This document shows positions 26,828 through 34,407 of a stretch of 42,584 nt of DNA, one piece after another. The notes beneath the pieces are model-generated. The model had not been told where the DNA came from and did not search any database. It saw only the letters and a program-made list of their open reading frames with translations. Source of the stretch: SLJN01 sp964505385 (GTDB lineage: Bacteria; Bacteroidota; Rhodothermia; Balneolales; Natronogracilivirgulaceae); contig CAZDIA010000026.1 in assembly GCA_964505385.1 (NCBI GenBank), positions 1-42,584 on the forward strand. Direction: 5' to 3'. A program made the position numbers and the translations under genes. Numbering within the stretch: position 1 is the first letter of the stretch; each line of letters opens with the position of its first letter.

Positions 26828-28630
26828 ATGAACGTATTCGCCAAATTGATACTGGGTGTAACCTTTATTGGCCTGCTGGCCGGGTGCACCAGTACCCGTT
26901 GGGTTGTTGATGAGGAAGAGGTTATTGATGATTCGGAAGCGTCGTTACAGTCAAAGGAGTTTCAGTTTGAGTTAGCTGAGAAACCAACAGCCGACGCTCC
27001 GGTAGTATCATTGGATGTATACGAAATCAGGGATAACATATATCCGCAATACCTCAAATCTCGTAAATATGTACAGCAGTACCGTCCTCGCTACTGGTTA
27101 CTGGGTCTTGGGGTTGCATCTTCCGCAGCGCTTGCCACAGTTGCCAACACCGATCTGATTCATGGAGAGGATATCAGTGAAAATCAAAGGATTATGCTGA
27201 ATTCTTCCGCCGGAGTACTGACTGTCGCCTCAGTACTGAGTATGAAACCTGAAGGTGAAATGCAGCCAACCGGTAGTAAAAAACTCTTATCACAAACCGG
27301 ATCGGTGGAAAGGCGTGACACCGTTCTCACCGAAAGAGATGACACGCTTACCGTACAGGTTTACGATGATGAAATGCTCTACATGGAAAACAGTGAGGTT
27401 GAGATTTCAGGCGGCGTGATTAATATTAATCTTCTGGAGGTTTTAGATGTCGAGGAATTCAGAGCGGAGGAGCCTGCCGATATTAATGTGCGTTTTGAAT
27501 ATGACGGGGATTCTTACGGTTACAGTTTTCCGGTTTCGGATTTTATGCAACAGTTTGTTGAAGCAACTTCAGAAAATGTTCCGGTAAGAACCGGCCCGGA
27601 TGAACAGGATGATATCATAGCGAATATATCCGCAGGAGAGCGGTTGCCACTTGAGGAAACCGAAGATGATAACTGGTTTGCCGTGCAGAGAGGTGGAACC
27701 AGTGGCTTCATCCTGAAAGAGGAAAGCCGGAAAGTTTGGAAAAGTGGTGCACTGGCCAGAGATGATGAACTTGTGGATGGTTCTGAAGCTTTCGGCGCGC
27801 TTGAAATTGAGCGTGACATCCCGCAACCTGATACGCTTCCCGAAACCGAAGACATCAACGTGATTATCTGGGCAAATTCAAATTATGAAGACACTACAAT
27901 AGATCATATCGATAACACAGAGCGAACTATTGAATTGATTTCGAATTATGCCGAAATACGCTTGGGAGTGCCGGAAAACCGGGTGTTGGTCGATAGAGAC
28001 CTGACCTACGAAGAGGCTGTGGATGTTTTTTCAGAAGATAATCTGAATTACCTTGATGAGTTGGCTTCCTCAGACTCAACTCATTTTATCATCTATTACA
28101 TCGGGCATGGGCTTGCCGATTCCGACGCCGAAAACCAGGCCTATCTGCTTCCCACTGATTTTGACTCACAAGAACCTGCTGAAAACAGAATAGGAGTCAA
28201 AGATTGGCTATCCGCACTGGACGGGGTTGAATCAGCAACAACTACTGTTGTGCTGGATACGGATTTTATGGGTTCTTCGGTAAACGATACTTTAAATCTT
28301 GCAGATCAATATGCTTCTGAAATACGTCTGCGCGATCTTGCCGGCTCTTTTGTGAACACCGAGAGCTCAAATGCAGTGATATTTGCGGCACGCTCCGATC
28401 AAAAAAACGGACAGTACCGTTCCGCTGACGGCCGGATAAATAATTTTTACGGCATCTTTACTTACTATTTTTTCCAGGCTATGCGGGATGAGAATATCAC
28501 ATTGAATGAGTTGTTCAGGTCCGTAGAGCGCAATGTAACATTTACATCCAGACGCCTTCATGACCGCTCCCAGGACCCGTCTATATTCGGGGATACTGAA
28601 ATCAACTGGCTAAGAGAGAGACCTCAGTAA
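26828..28630 (+). CDS. Lipoprotein with SH3 and catalytically altered caspase-like (C14) domain
   Basis: The likely start is the ATG at 26828; the open frame runs 17 codons further up, but this Met begins a lipoprotein signal peptide with lipobox L17-A-G-C20. A bacterial SH3-type repeat is at about 250-303 (VPVRTGPDEQDD, GERLPLEE). From about 342 the sequence has the caspase/metacaspase fold: IIWANSNYED, then the histidine block YYIGHGLAD with H427, and FAARSDQKN later. At the place of the catalytic Cys (normally DACFSG) the sequence is DTDFMGSS, so Asp479 stands where Cys should be. The usual protease chemistry should be lost. It follows ackA by 92 bp and precedes the EamA gene by one base. 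Confidence 0.85.
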   Translation: MNVFAKLILGVTFIGLLAGCTSTRWVVDEEEVIDDSEASLQSKEFQFELAEKPTADAPVVSLDVYEIRDNIYPQYLKSRKYVQQYRPRYWLLGLGVASSAALATVANTDLIHGEDISENQRIMLNSSAGVLTVASVLSMKPEGEMQPTGSKKLLSQTGSVERRDTVLTERDDTLTVQVYDDEMLYMENSEVEISGGVININLLEVLDVEEFRAEEPADINVRFEYDGDSYGYSFPVSDFMQQFVEATSENVPVRTGPDEQDDIIANISAGERLPLEETEDDNWFAVQRGGTSGFILKEESRKVWKSGALARDDELVDGSEAFGALEIERDIPQPDTLPETEDINVIIWANSNYEDTTIDHIDNTERTIELISNYAEIRLGVPENRVLVDRDLTYEEAVDVFSEDNLNYLDELASSDSTHFIIYYIGHGLADSDAENQAYLLPTDFDSQEPAENRIGVKDWLSALDGVESATTTVVLDTDFMGSSVNDTLNLADQYASEIRLRDLAGSFVNTESSNAVIFAARSDQKNGQYRSADGRINNFYGIFTYYFFQAMRDENITLNELFRSVERNVTFTSRRLHDRSQDPSIFGDTEINWLRERPQ

Positions 28631-28631
28631 C

Positions 28632-29498
28632 ATGAGTTTAGCAGGCCTTATTTATTTGCTGCTAAGTGTGGGGTGTGCGCTTTTGATTGCGCATTTCCTC
28701 AAACTCGTGGAACACAGAGGCCTGGATACGCTTATGGTGATCACCGTAAACTATTTTGTGGCGACAACTATTGCCATATTCATGAATGCGGTCAGCGGCG
28801 AACCGGTGATGCCGGGTTTTCCTCCCTGGATGTGGCTGCTTGCCTTTGTGGTAGGTATTTTCTTTATCGCCAATTTCTTTGTGTACAGCAAATCCATTTA
28901 TGATAACGGTGTGGGCGTATCAGTAGCGGCAATGCGCCTATCGCTTTTGATACCGGTATTGTTATCAATCCTGTTGTATCATGAGCCGGTGACAATCCTC
29001 AGGATAATAGGTGTAATCGCCATCATAACCGCACTTTTGATGCTGGTAGCATCCCGGTGGAATGTACAAGTTCGCAATGTCAGCAGCCATTGGCTTCTGT
29101 TGTTGCTGTTTCTGTTTACCGGAATAGCCGATGCATCCAAAAAAATCTTTGAAGAAGAGGGTTTGGGATCAGCAACTGAGGCTCACTATATGGGCTTGGT
29201 GTTTCTTTCCTCTTTTTTGATTGGTATAACAGTGGTAATTTACAGGGGTATAAAAGGTCTTTCTTTTGAACACGTAAAACTCGGTTTAGCCGTTGGCGTT
29301 CCGAATTTATTTACATCAGTTTTTTTAATTAGAGCATTGCAGCACGCCGATGGAACTGTAATTTACTCTGCAGTTAACATTTTAATTGTAATCGGTGGAG
29401 CGCTGCTTGGTAAATTATATTGGCAGGATAAAATCACCCGACTCCAGATAGCGGGTATGGCGTTGGCAATATTAGGTATTATTATTTTGATTGACTAA
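28632..29498 (+). CDS. EamA/DMT-family permease
   Basis: A 288-residue membrane protein with about 10 hydrophobic segments in two EamA-like repeats, as in drug/metabolite transporters. The ATG follows the lipoprotein stop by one base, so the two are coupled. The end of each half has the proline/glycine-rich helix pattern (VLLSILLYHEPVTILRIIG; ILIVIGGALLGKLYWQDKITR). Substrate is unknown. It lies 14 bp before pta. Confidence 0.87.
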   Translation: MSLAGLIYLLLSVGCALLIAHFLKLVEHRGLDTLMVITVNYFVATTIAIFMNAVSGEPVMPGFPPWMWLLAFVVGIFFIANFFVYSKSIYDNGVGVSVAAMRLSLLIPVLLSILLYHEPVTILRIIGVIAIITALLMLVASRWNVQVRNVSSHWLLLLLFLFTGIADASKKIFEEEGLGSATEAHYMGLVFLSSFLIGITVVIYRGIKGLSFEHVKLGLAVGVPNLFTSVFLIRALQHADGTVIYSAVNILIVIGGALLGKLYWQDKITRLQIAGMALAILGIIILID

Positions 29499-29512
29499 AA
29501 AATGAGACAGTT

Positions 29513-30508
29513 ATGGACTTTATAAATCAGTTGCGATACAAGGCCAAGTTGGCCGGAACAACAATTGTACTGCCGGAGTCCCAGGATATCAGGATTCTTA
29601 AAGCGGCCGCTCTGATAGCTGAAGAGGGCATTAGCAATGTGATATTGGTAGGTGAAAAAGATAAAATAAACGCAATTGCTGACCAGGAGGGTCTAAACCT
29701 GCCAAAGGATATTGATTACTGTCAATTTGAAGAAGATGCCGACAGGGAAAAAATTGCTGAACACCTTTATAACAAGCGCAAACATAAAGGCTTAACTTCG
29801 GAAGAAGCATATGAGTTGTGCAAAAACCCCCTGTTTTACGCCGCCGGATTGGCTGCTATCGGCCGAGCTGATGGCTGCGTAGCAGGAGCGGTTAATACTA
29901 CCGGAGATGTTCTGCGCGCGGCGATTCAGGTTATCGGACTCAAGCCGGATTCTGATATTGTTTCGAGTATCTTTTTGATGCACACCATGGATGAAAAGCT
30001 GCTCACATTTGCGGATTGCGCTGTAGTTCCTTATCCGGATGAAGCGCAGCTGGCTACAATAGCCGCGGATTCAGCAGATACACATCAGCGGCTAACCGGC
30101 GAAGAGCCTTGTGTGGCGATGCTTTCATTCTCAACAAAAGGCAGCGCCCGTCATGAGCGCAGTCAGCTTGTCGTGAATGCGTTGGAACAGGTCAAAGAGC
30201 GTCGCAGTGATTTGAAGGTTGATGGCGAGCTCCAGTTTGATGCCGCCTATGTACCGTCGATAGCCCAACGCAAAGCTCCTGGTTCAGAAGTTGCAGGCCG
30301 GGCAAATGTGTACATATTTCCGAATATTGATGCCGGCAATATCGCCTACAAAATCACCGAGCGCCTCGCGGGCGCATCAGCAACCGGTCCGATCATTCAA
30401 GGTCTGAACAAACCGATGAACGACCTCTCACGCGGCTGCACCTGGGAAGATATCGTCAATACCGTCTCCGTTACCGCCCTCAGCAGCGAAAAAGCAGAAA
30501 AAGTGTAA
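29513..30508 (+). CDS. pta: Phosphate acetyltransferase
   Basis: The short (331-residue) Pta form that transfers acetyl between CoA and phosphate. Motifs: TIVLPESQDIRILKAA, a VAGAVNTTGDVLRAAIQVIG block, AMLSFSTKGSARH, PGSEVAGRANVYIFPNIDAGN and GPIIQGLNKPMNDLSRGC at the C-terminus. It closes the plus-strand run from ackA. Two tandem hairpins lie within 120 bp after the stop. Confidence 0.97.
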   Translation: MDFINQLRYKAKLAGTTIVLPESQDIRILKAAALIAEEGISNVILVGEKDKINAIADQEGLNLPKDIDYCQFEEDADREKIAEHLYNKRKHKGLTSEEAYELCKNPLFYAAGLAAIGRADGCVAGAVNTTGDVLRAAIQVIGLKPDSDIVSSIFLMHTMDEKLLTFADCAVVPYPDEAQLATIAADSADTHQRLTGEEPCVAMLSFSTKGSARHERSQLVVNALEQVKERRSDLKVDGELQFDAAYVPSIAQRKAPGSEVAGRANVYIFPNIDAGNIAYKITERLAGASATGPIIQGLNKPMNDLSRGCTWEDIVNTVSVTALSSEKAEKV

Positions 30509-30513
30509 AAACC

Positions 30514-30626
30514 TTCGTCAGCCCACCCCGAAAATCGCCTTTGGCTCGTTCGGGATTTTACTTCTCAGTAGGCTGACGAATTAATAGAGCAATCCTCGTC
30601 TGCCCACTCAATAGTGGGCTGACGAG
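30514..30626 (+). repeat. Tandem hairpins after pta sharing the core GTCAGCC
   Basis: Hairpin one: TTCGTCAGCC (30514-30523) with GGCTGACGAA (30571-30580), 10 bp, with an inner CCCGAAAAT...GGGATTTTA region. Hairpin two: 30595-30608 (CTCGTCTGCCCACT) with 30613-30626 (AGTGGGCTGACGAG), 14 bp with one mismatch, loop CAAT. No strong T run follows either, so they may end or protect the pta mRNA, or be a small repeat element. Confidence 0.6.
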
Positions 30627-30764
30627 TTCACAGGGCACTACTCTGTGTACTTCCCGGTTTATTGACAGCAACCGAAGAAACTTCACGCAAAACCTGCGAG
30701 TCCCTCAACAAAGAGGTATGATGTTTTTAAAAAATGCAGTAGTATTCCCGAAAGAATACGAAAA

Positions 30765-31619
30765 ATGCCGATGCATACGCTGATCAGAGAAATAACCTTC
30801 CATATTCGACGACTTTCAGCACAGAAAAGGGTGCTGCCGGATTTTGTCATTGCCGGCACGCAAAAAGGCGGAACCACGAGCCTCTATTCCTATCTTGAAC
30901 AGCACCCGCAGCTGCTACCTTCTATTAAAAAGGAGATCCGCTTTTTTGACGGCAGAAAAAAGTCTAAAACGGATGTGTACCAAAAAGGAGAAAAGTATTA
31001 TCGGGCGCATTTTCCCAAAAAAGGTGAAATGGGCGCGGATCAATTGTCCTTTGAAGCTTCTCCGGGATACATGTTTAATCCACCCGCACCAGCAAGAATG
31101 AAAGAGGTGATACCGGAAGCTAAAATAATTATACTGCTAAGAGACCCCGTGGAGAGAGCGATTTCCCATTATTTCCACTCGGAAAACCGTAACAGGGAGC
31201 CGCTTCCGACCCTTGAGGCACTTAAGGCAGAAGAGGAGAGACTTGGACCGATTATAAAAAAAGAAGCGTACAGAAGTGCCGCATTCCGGGAGCACTCTTA
31301 TAAAAAACGCGGATTATATAAAGAACAACTCGACCGGTTATTCCGGTACTTCTCCCGCGAACAGGTCTTGATACGAAGCAGCGAGGAATTTTTCAGCAAC
31401 ACCCCGAAAGTGCTTTCGGATATTTATGATTTTCTCGGTGTGGATAGCTCATTTGCTGATGTAGATCTGACACCAAAGAACACAGCAAAGAAAAAGAAAA
31501 AAGTGGGTGAGGAAGTGTATGATTACTTAAGATCATATTTCCAAAAACCCAATGAAGAGCTATTCGAATTACTGGGGCATGAATTTGACTGGATGCAGCA
31601 GAGGATCTCGGAGAAGTAG
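30765..31619 (+). CDS. PAPS-dependent sulfotransferase
   Basis: A 284-residue enzyme that would transfer sulfate from PAPS. The 5'-phosphosulfate loop is GTQKGGTTSLYSYL (31-44) and the 3'-phosphate-binding block is ILLRDPVERAISHYFH (about 124-139), both typical of heparan-sulfate-like sulfotransferases. No signal peptide or TM segment is seen, so it is probably cytosolic or peripheral. The acceptor is unknown; a surface glycan is plausible given the UDP-sugar genes upstream but is not shown. The preceding 256-bp gap separates it from pta. The start ATG at 30765 has a second in-frame ATG two codons later. Confidence 0.9.
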   Translation: MPMHTLIREITFHIRRLSAQKRVLPDFVIAGTQKGGTTSLYSYLEQHPQLLPSIKKEIRFFDGRKKSKTDVYQKGEKYYRAHFPKKGEMGADQLSFEASPGYMFNPPAPARMKEVIPEAKIIILLRDPVERAISHYFHSENRNREPLPTLEALKAEEERLGPIIKKEAYRSAAFREHSYKKRGLYKEQLDRLFRYFSREQVLIRSSEEFFSNTPKVLSDIYDFLGVDSSFADVDLTPKNTAKKKKKVGEEVYDYLRSYFQKPNEELFELLGHEFDWMQQRISEK

Positions 31620-31633
31620 GTTTTATTAGTATT

Positions 31634-31721
31634 GAGGCATCAAGGCATCGAGGCACCAAGGGATCGAGGGGAAAAAGTGACAAAGTAACAGAGTAACAGA
31701 GTGAAAAAGTGATAAAGTTCT
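31634..31721. repeat. Two adjacent octamer arrays
   Basis: 31634-31669 is a run of 8-bp units of the form RAGGCAYC (GAGGCATC, AAGGCATC, GAGGCACC, AAGGGATC). 31674-31721 is a second run with units AAAGTGAC, AAAGTAAC, AGAGTAAC, AGAGTGAA, AAAGTGAT, AAAGTTCT. It runs into the 445-bp repeat. The same two unit types recur at 37366-37405 and 33572-33627. Confidence 0.75.
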
Positions 31722-31756
31722 TTTTGAAGCTTCAAGGGGATCAAGGCTACCGAGGC

Positions 31757-31808
31757 TGTCATGCCGAGGTTATACTCCCGCATTTGCGGCACTGTTGATG
31801 AGGTGACA
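31757..31808. repeat. 52-bp TGTCA...TGACA unit, copy 1
   Basis: Begins TGTCATGCCGAGGTT and ends GAGGTGACA. Related 52-bp units lie at 32186-32237, 33505-33556 and 33663-33714. The shared interior reads ...GCGGCACTGTTGAKRAGGTGA in its right half. Copies 1 and 4 are part of the larger direct repeat; copies 2 and 3 stand alone. Confidence 0.8.
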
Positions 31809-31835
31809 GAATAAGGTAAAAATCACAGCCACGCC

Positions 31836-31997
31836 TGTCATGCCGACCGGAATCGCGCCCGGATTTCAGTATCTGGCTATTGATGTAACCGCGATGGAGT
31901 GGAGGGATCTGTGTAGCAAGAAACTCACCATAACCTCGATTAGTAGTTTGGCACAAATCGTGCCATCACAGACCCCTCAATTCCAGTCGGGGTGACA
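31836..31997. mobile_element. MITE-like element, copy 1 (162 bp)
   Basis: Begins TGTCATGCCGACCGGAAT and ends TTCCAGTCGGGGTGACA, so its termini are imperfect inverted repeats of the type TGTCANCCCGACYGGAA. It has no coding capacity. Interior includes GGAGGGATCTGTGTAGCA and TGGCACAAATCGTGCCA. Two more copies are at 33742-33903 and 37439-37616. Mobilisation is inferred from the copies and termini. Confidence 0.6.
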
Positions 31998-32152
31998 AAA
32001 GGGGCTAATATCTCAACCTCATCTGTCACTGGCAACTTTTTGGCAAATTTATAAAAGTAAACACAGAGGCCGGATTAGGCAGAAGCATTAAACTATGATT
32101 ACGCACAGTTAGGAATCTCCCTGCAATGGCACATCATGAGCCATCACCAGAA

Positions 32153-32176
32153 GGTTACAAGGCATGCCTTGTACCT
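32153..32176. repeat. GCATGC-centred palindrome, copy 1
   Basis: AGGTTACAAGGC facing GCCTTGTACCT around the palindromic core ACAAGGCATGCCTTGT. It is followed by TTAAATTGT, as is the more complete copy at 37733-37766 (right arm then TTAAATTGT). It therefore looks like the same dispersed hairpin family. Confidence 0.6.
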
Positions 32177-32185
32177 ATATTAAAT

Positions 32186-32237
32186 TGTCATTAAGAGGTT
32201 CTAATCCCGCCTTCGCGGCACTGTTGAGAAGGTGACA
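32186..32237. repeat. 52-bp TGTCA...TGACA unit, copy 2
   Basis: Begins TGTCATTAAGAGGTTCTAAT and ends GAAGGTGACA. Same 52-bp length as the other three copies and same right half (GCGGCACTGTTGAGAAGGTG). It lies outside the 445-bp repeat. Confidence 0.7.
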
Positions 32238-32607
32238 ACCTGAGTTCATCATAAAATGCATATAATTTCTGCGCACATTTGCGAATTATCTCCCACACAC
32301 TAAACCTTTAAGGCCAATTTGCATTTCACATGCAAAATTTACAACTTGAAACTTAGATGGGAATAGAATAAATACAATTTTGCAAGGACTACTTTAAGCA
32401 GAATTGTGATTTAGCAAGGTGTTACCTTATTGCATTAGATCAACGGAAACGGTTGATGGGATTGAGAAGTGGGATAAAAAGGTAACAAATCTATTGGTGT
32501 ATTTAATTGGGTATAAATCTATGATTAATAAACAGAATATCCCATAAGATATCCTAATAGCTGTAATTTCTACAGGAATCATTTCACATTAGTAAAGGGA
32601 TTATTTT

Positions 32608-33438
32608 ATGTCACATCTTATAATATTAAAACAAGTGGCTTTGAATGCGCTTATCTATTTGATGATGCTTTTGATTGCCATTCCGGCTTATGGCAGTGAT
32701 CAACAGGCATTGGAAGTGTTGGAAGAATGGAAGCAGGAATATGAAGCTTCTATTGAAGGTATTGATGATTATGTAGTAGAAAGAGAAAATCAGACCGTCT
32801 ATTACAAAAAAGCTTACGATAACGGCCGTCCATATTTCAAGTCGCGGGTTGAAGGGTATGATGAGGAAGACCTGGAGTCAACTTCAAACCTGTCTGATGC
32901 CGATTTGTTTTCGGATGTATATGAGTCGGTTAGAGAACAAGCGGAATACAGAGGAACGGAAGAGTTAAATGGTTTTCAGGTGCACGTCATTTATGTTGAG
33001 GAAATGGAGGAAGAACTGTTTGGTGAACACGGCCCCCAAAATCTAAGGGACATATATTTGCGCATTGATCCGGATAAATGGGTGCTCAGAGAAATAGAGT
33101 ATACCATGGATTTTGAATACGAAGATGAATTACGTGAGCTCACGATGGCTATGAATCCGCGGGATTATCGGGCGGTGGAAGGTATGCAAGTCTCATATGA
33201 AACCCGAATCGTCGCGCGGGGACTTGCCCTTACCGAAGAGGAGCGCCGGGATGCTGAGGAGCGCATGGAGGAGTTTGAACAGCAGCTTGAAGACATGCCT
33301 GAAGAACGGCGGCAAATGGTTGAGCAGATGGCCGGAGATAGGATCGAACAAGCCAGAAGCATGCTCGAAGATGACCATATTGAAATGATCAACCGGGTTG
33401 AATCGGTAAGAGTAAATACCGGTATGGAAGAATTCTGA
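32608..33438 (+). CDS. Secreted protein, possibly LolA/outer-membrane-lipoprotein-sorting-like
   Basis: A 276-residue protein with a signal peptide (1-31; hydrophobic NALIYLMMLLIAIPAYG then S). The mature part is highly acidic and has the strand-rich pattern of LolA/LppX-type proteins (YFKSRVEGYD, HVIYVEEMEEE, IYLRIDPDKWVLREIEYT), where a fat-binding half-barrel is formed. A long charged helix, probably coiled coil, covers about 210-255 (EERRDAEERMEEFEQQLED). The fold assignment is tentative. It is a single gene bracketed by the two copies of a 445-bp direct repeat and followed by a clear terminator. Confidence 0.6.
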   Translation: MSHLIILKQVALNALIYLMMLLIAIPAYGSDQQALEVLEEWKQEYEASIEGIDDYVVERENQTVYYKKAYDNGRPYFKSRVEGYDEEDLESTSNLSDADLFSDVYESVREQAEYRGTEELNGFQVHVIYVEEMEEELFGEHGPQNLRDIYLRIDPDKWVLREIEYTMDFEYEDELRELTMAMNPRDYRAVEGMQVSYETRIVARGLALTEEERRDAEERMEEFEQQLEDMPEERRQMVEQMAGDRIEQARSMLEDDHIEMINRVESVRVNTGMEEF

Positions 33439-33450
33439 TTTAGTTTAAAT

Positions 33451-33495
33451 CCAGTCCGTGGGTTGATTAATCCGCGGGCTGGTATATTTTATTTC
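33451..33495 (+). terminator. Intrinsic terminator of the secreted-protein gene
   Basis: CCAGTCCGTGG (33451-33461) pairs with CCGCGGGCTGG (33472-33482), 11 bp with two G-U pairs, followed by TATATTTTATTT. It begins 12 bp after the stop at 33438. Confidence 0.8.
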
Positions 33496-33504
33496 AATAA
33501 CATC

Positions 33505-33556
33505 TGTCATGTCGAAGTTCTGATCCAGCTTTCGGCGACACTGTTGAGAAGGTGAT
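33505..33556. repeat. 52-bp unit, copy 3
   Basis: Begins TGTCATGTCGAAGTTCTGAT and ends GAAGGTGATA, so the right terminus has lost the exact TGACA. The right half (ACACTGTTGAGAAGGTGA) matches the other copies. It lies directly before an octamer array. Confidence 0.65.
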
Positions 33557-33571
33557 ATATTGTTGAGTGGC

Positions 33572-33627
33572 AAAGTAACAAAGTAACAAAGTGACAGAGT
33601 AACAAAGTAACAAAGTGATAAAGTTCT
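33572..33627. repeat. Octamer array (AAAGTAAC type)
   Basis: Seven 8-bp units in register: AAAGTAAC, AAAGTAAC, AAAGTGAC, AGAGTAAC, AAAGTAAC, AAAGTGAT, AAAGTTCT. The last two units form the start of copy 2 of the 445-bp repeat and are the same two units that end the array at 31674-31721. Confidence 0.85.
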
Positions 33628-33662
33628 TTTTGAAGCTTCAAGGGGATCAAGGCTACCGAGGC

Positions 33663-33714
33663 TGTCATGCCGAGGTTATACTCCCGCATTTGCGGCACTG
33701 TTGATGAGGTGACA
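33663..33714. repeat. 52-bp unit, copy 4
   Basis: Same sequence as 31757-31808 in the other copy of the direct repeat, starting TGTCATGCCGAGGTT and ending GAGGTGACA. Confidence 0.8.
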
Positions 33715-33741
33715 GAATAAGGTAAAAATCACAGCCACGCC

Positions 33742-33903
33742 TGTCATGCCGACCGGAATCGCGCCCGGATTTCAGTATCTGGCTATTGATGTAACCGCGA
33801 TGGAGTGGAGGGATCTGTGTAGCAAGAAACTCACCATAACTTCGATCAGTAGTATGGCACAAATCGTGCCATCACAGACCCCTCCATTCCAGTCGGGGTG
33901 ACA
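33742..33903. mobile_element. MITE-like element, copy 2 (162 bp)
   Basis: Same termini and length as copy 1 (31836-31997), with a few substitutions such as CCTCCATTCC for CCTCAATTCC near the right end. It has moved or been duplicated as part of the 445-bp repeat. Confidence 0.6.
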
Positions 33904-34089
33904 AAAGGGGTTAATATCTCAACCTCATCTGTCACTGGCAACTTTTTGGCAAATCTATAAAAGTAAACACAGAGACCGGATTAGGTAGAAGCAATAAAGT
34001 GTGATCACCTACAGTGAGAAATCTCCCTTCAATGCCATATTATGAGCCATCACCAGCAGGAATTAATGGTCAGGTAGTTGCCAGGTCAG

Positions 34090-34128
34090 GGAGATTCTTC
34101 ACTTCGCTACGCTCTGTTCAGAATGACA
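34090..34128. repeat. Short dispersed-type element ending TGACA
   Basis: GGAGATTCTTCACTTCGCTA continues to CAGAATGACA. The style (GGAGATTCTTC...GAATGACA) resembles short non-coding repeats found in many bacterial genomes. Its end shares TGACA with the other elements in this region. Only one copy lies in this window, so the assignment rests on appearance. Confidence 0.35.
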
Positions 34129-34407
34129 CGGCGACGTGTAGAGTAAAAAGGCGCTAAAGCGCCGCACAACCCATCTAATAAATACCGGCTGATTGATAAT
34201 CGACAGTTAATAACCGCTCTTTACGACTTTCTTGATAGCTTGGAAATCAGTAACTTATATCATAACTACAGGAACTCTGTAGAGAGTTATGTGATTGATA
34301 AGTTTAACGATCATTAATGGAAACAAGATCAATGCAATGTTTTTAATCACTTCCTCAAGCACGATAATTAAATAATAAGAATTTAAGTATTAAAGACGGG
34401 GGCGTGT

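Larger units (their letters stand above)
31706..32150. repeat. 445-bp direct repeat, copy 1
   Basis: Matches 33612-34056 at a constant offset of 1906 bp with no indels that I can see. The first ~340 bp are almost identical, while the last ~100 bp have drifted more. It contains a 52-bp unit (31757-31808) and a 162-bp element (31836-31997). The reading frame inside is shared by both copies only because the DNA is repeated. Confidence 0.9.
31620..32607. other. 988-bp repeat-rich gap
   Basis: No real gene was recognised. From left to right: two octamer arrays (31634-31721), the first copy of a 445-bp repeat (31706-32150) containing a 52-bp unit and a 162-bp TGTCA...TGACA element, a GCATGC palindrome (32153-32176), another 52-bp unit (32186-32237), then about 370 bp of AT-rich DNA with no feature I can name before the next gene. 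A short minus-strand frame (31759-31956) is part of the repeat. Confidence 0.7.
33612..34056. repeat. 445-bp direct repeat, copy 2
   Basis: Near-exact match to 31706-32150 at offset 1906. It brackets the gene 32608-33438 with copy 1. Differences cluster in the last 100 bp. It contains a 52-bp unit (33663-33714) and a 162-bp element (33742-33903). Confidence 0.9.
33439..34407. other. 969-bp repeat-rich gap
   Basis: After the terminator (33451-33495) come a 52-bp unit (33505-33556), an octamer array (33572-33627), copy 2 of the 445-bp repeat (33612-34056), and a short inverted-repeat fragment ending TGACA (34090-34128). A small hairpin GGCGC-TAAA-GCGCC lies near 34151-34164. The last ~240 bp before the next gene are AT-rich, and I see nothing definite in them. 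No gene was recognised. Confidence 0.65.

Noticed and set aside
31759..31956. 65-residue minus-strand frame (and its twin at 33665-33862)
   Set aside because: Both are the same stretch of the 445-bp direct repeat. Being open twice reflects duplication of the DNA, and no ribosome-binding site or family match is seen.
31620..32607. Insertion sequence with transposase
   Set aside because: The repeats have inverted termini but no frame here or in the other repeat gaps encodes a recognisable transposase or integrase.
33507..33698. 63-residue minus-strand frame with VTLLLCHF-type repeats
   Set aside because: The repeated peptide is a by-product of the AAAGTAAC octamer array.
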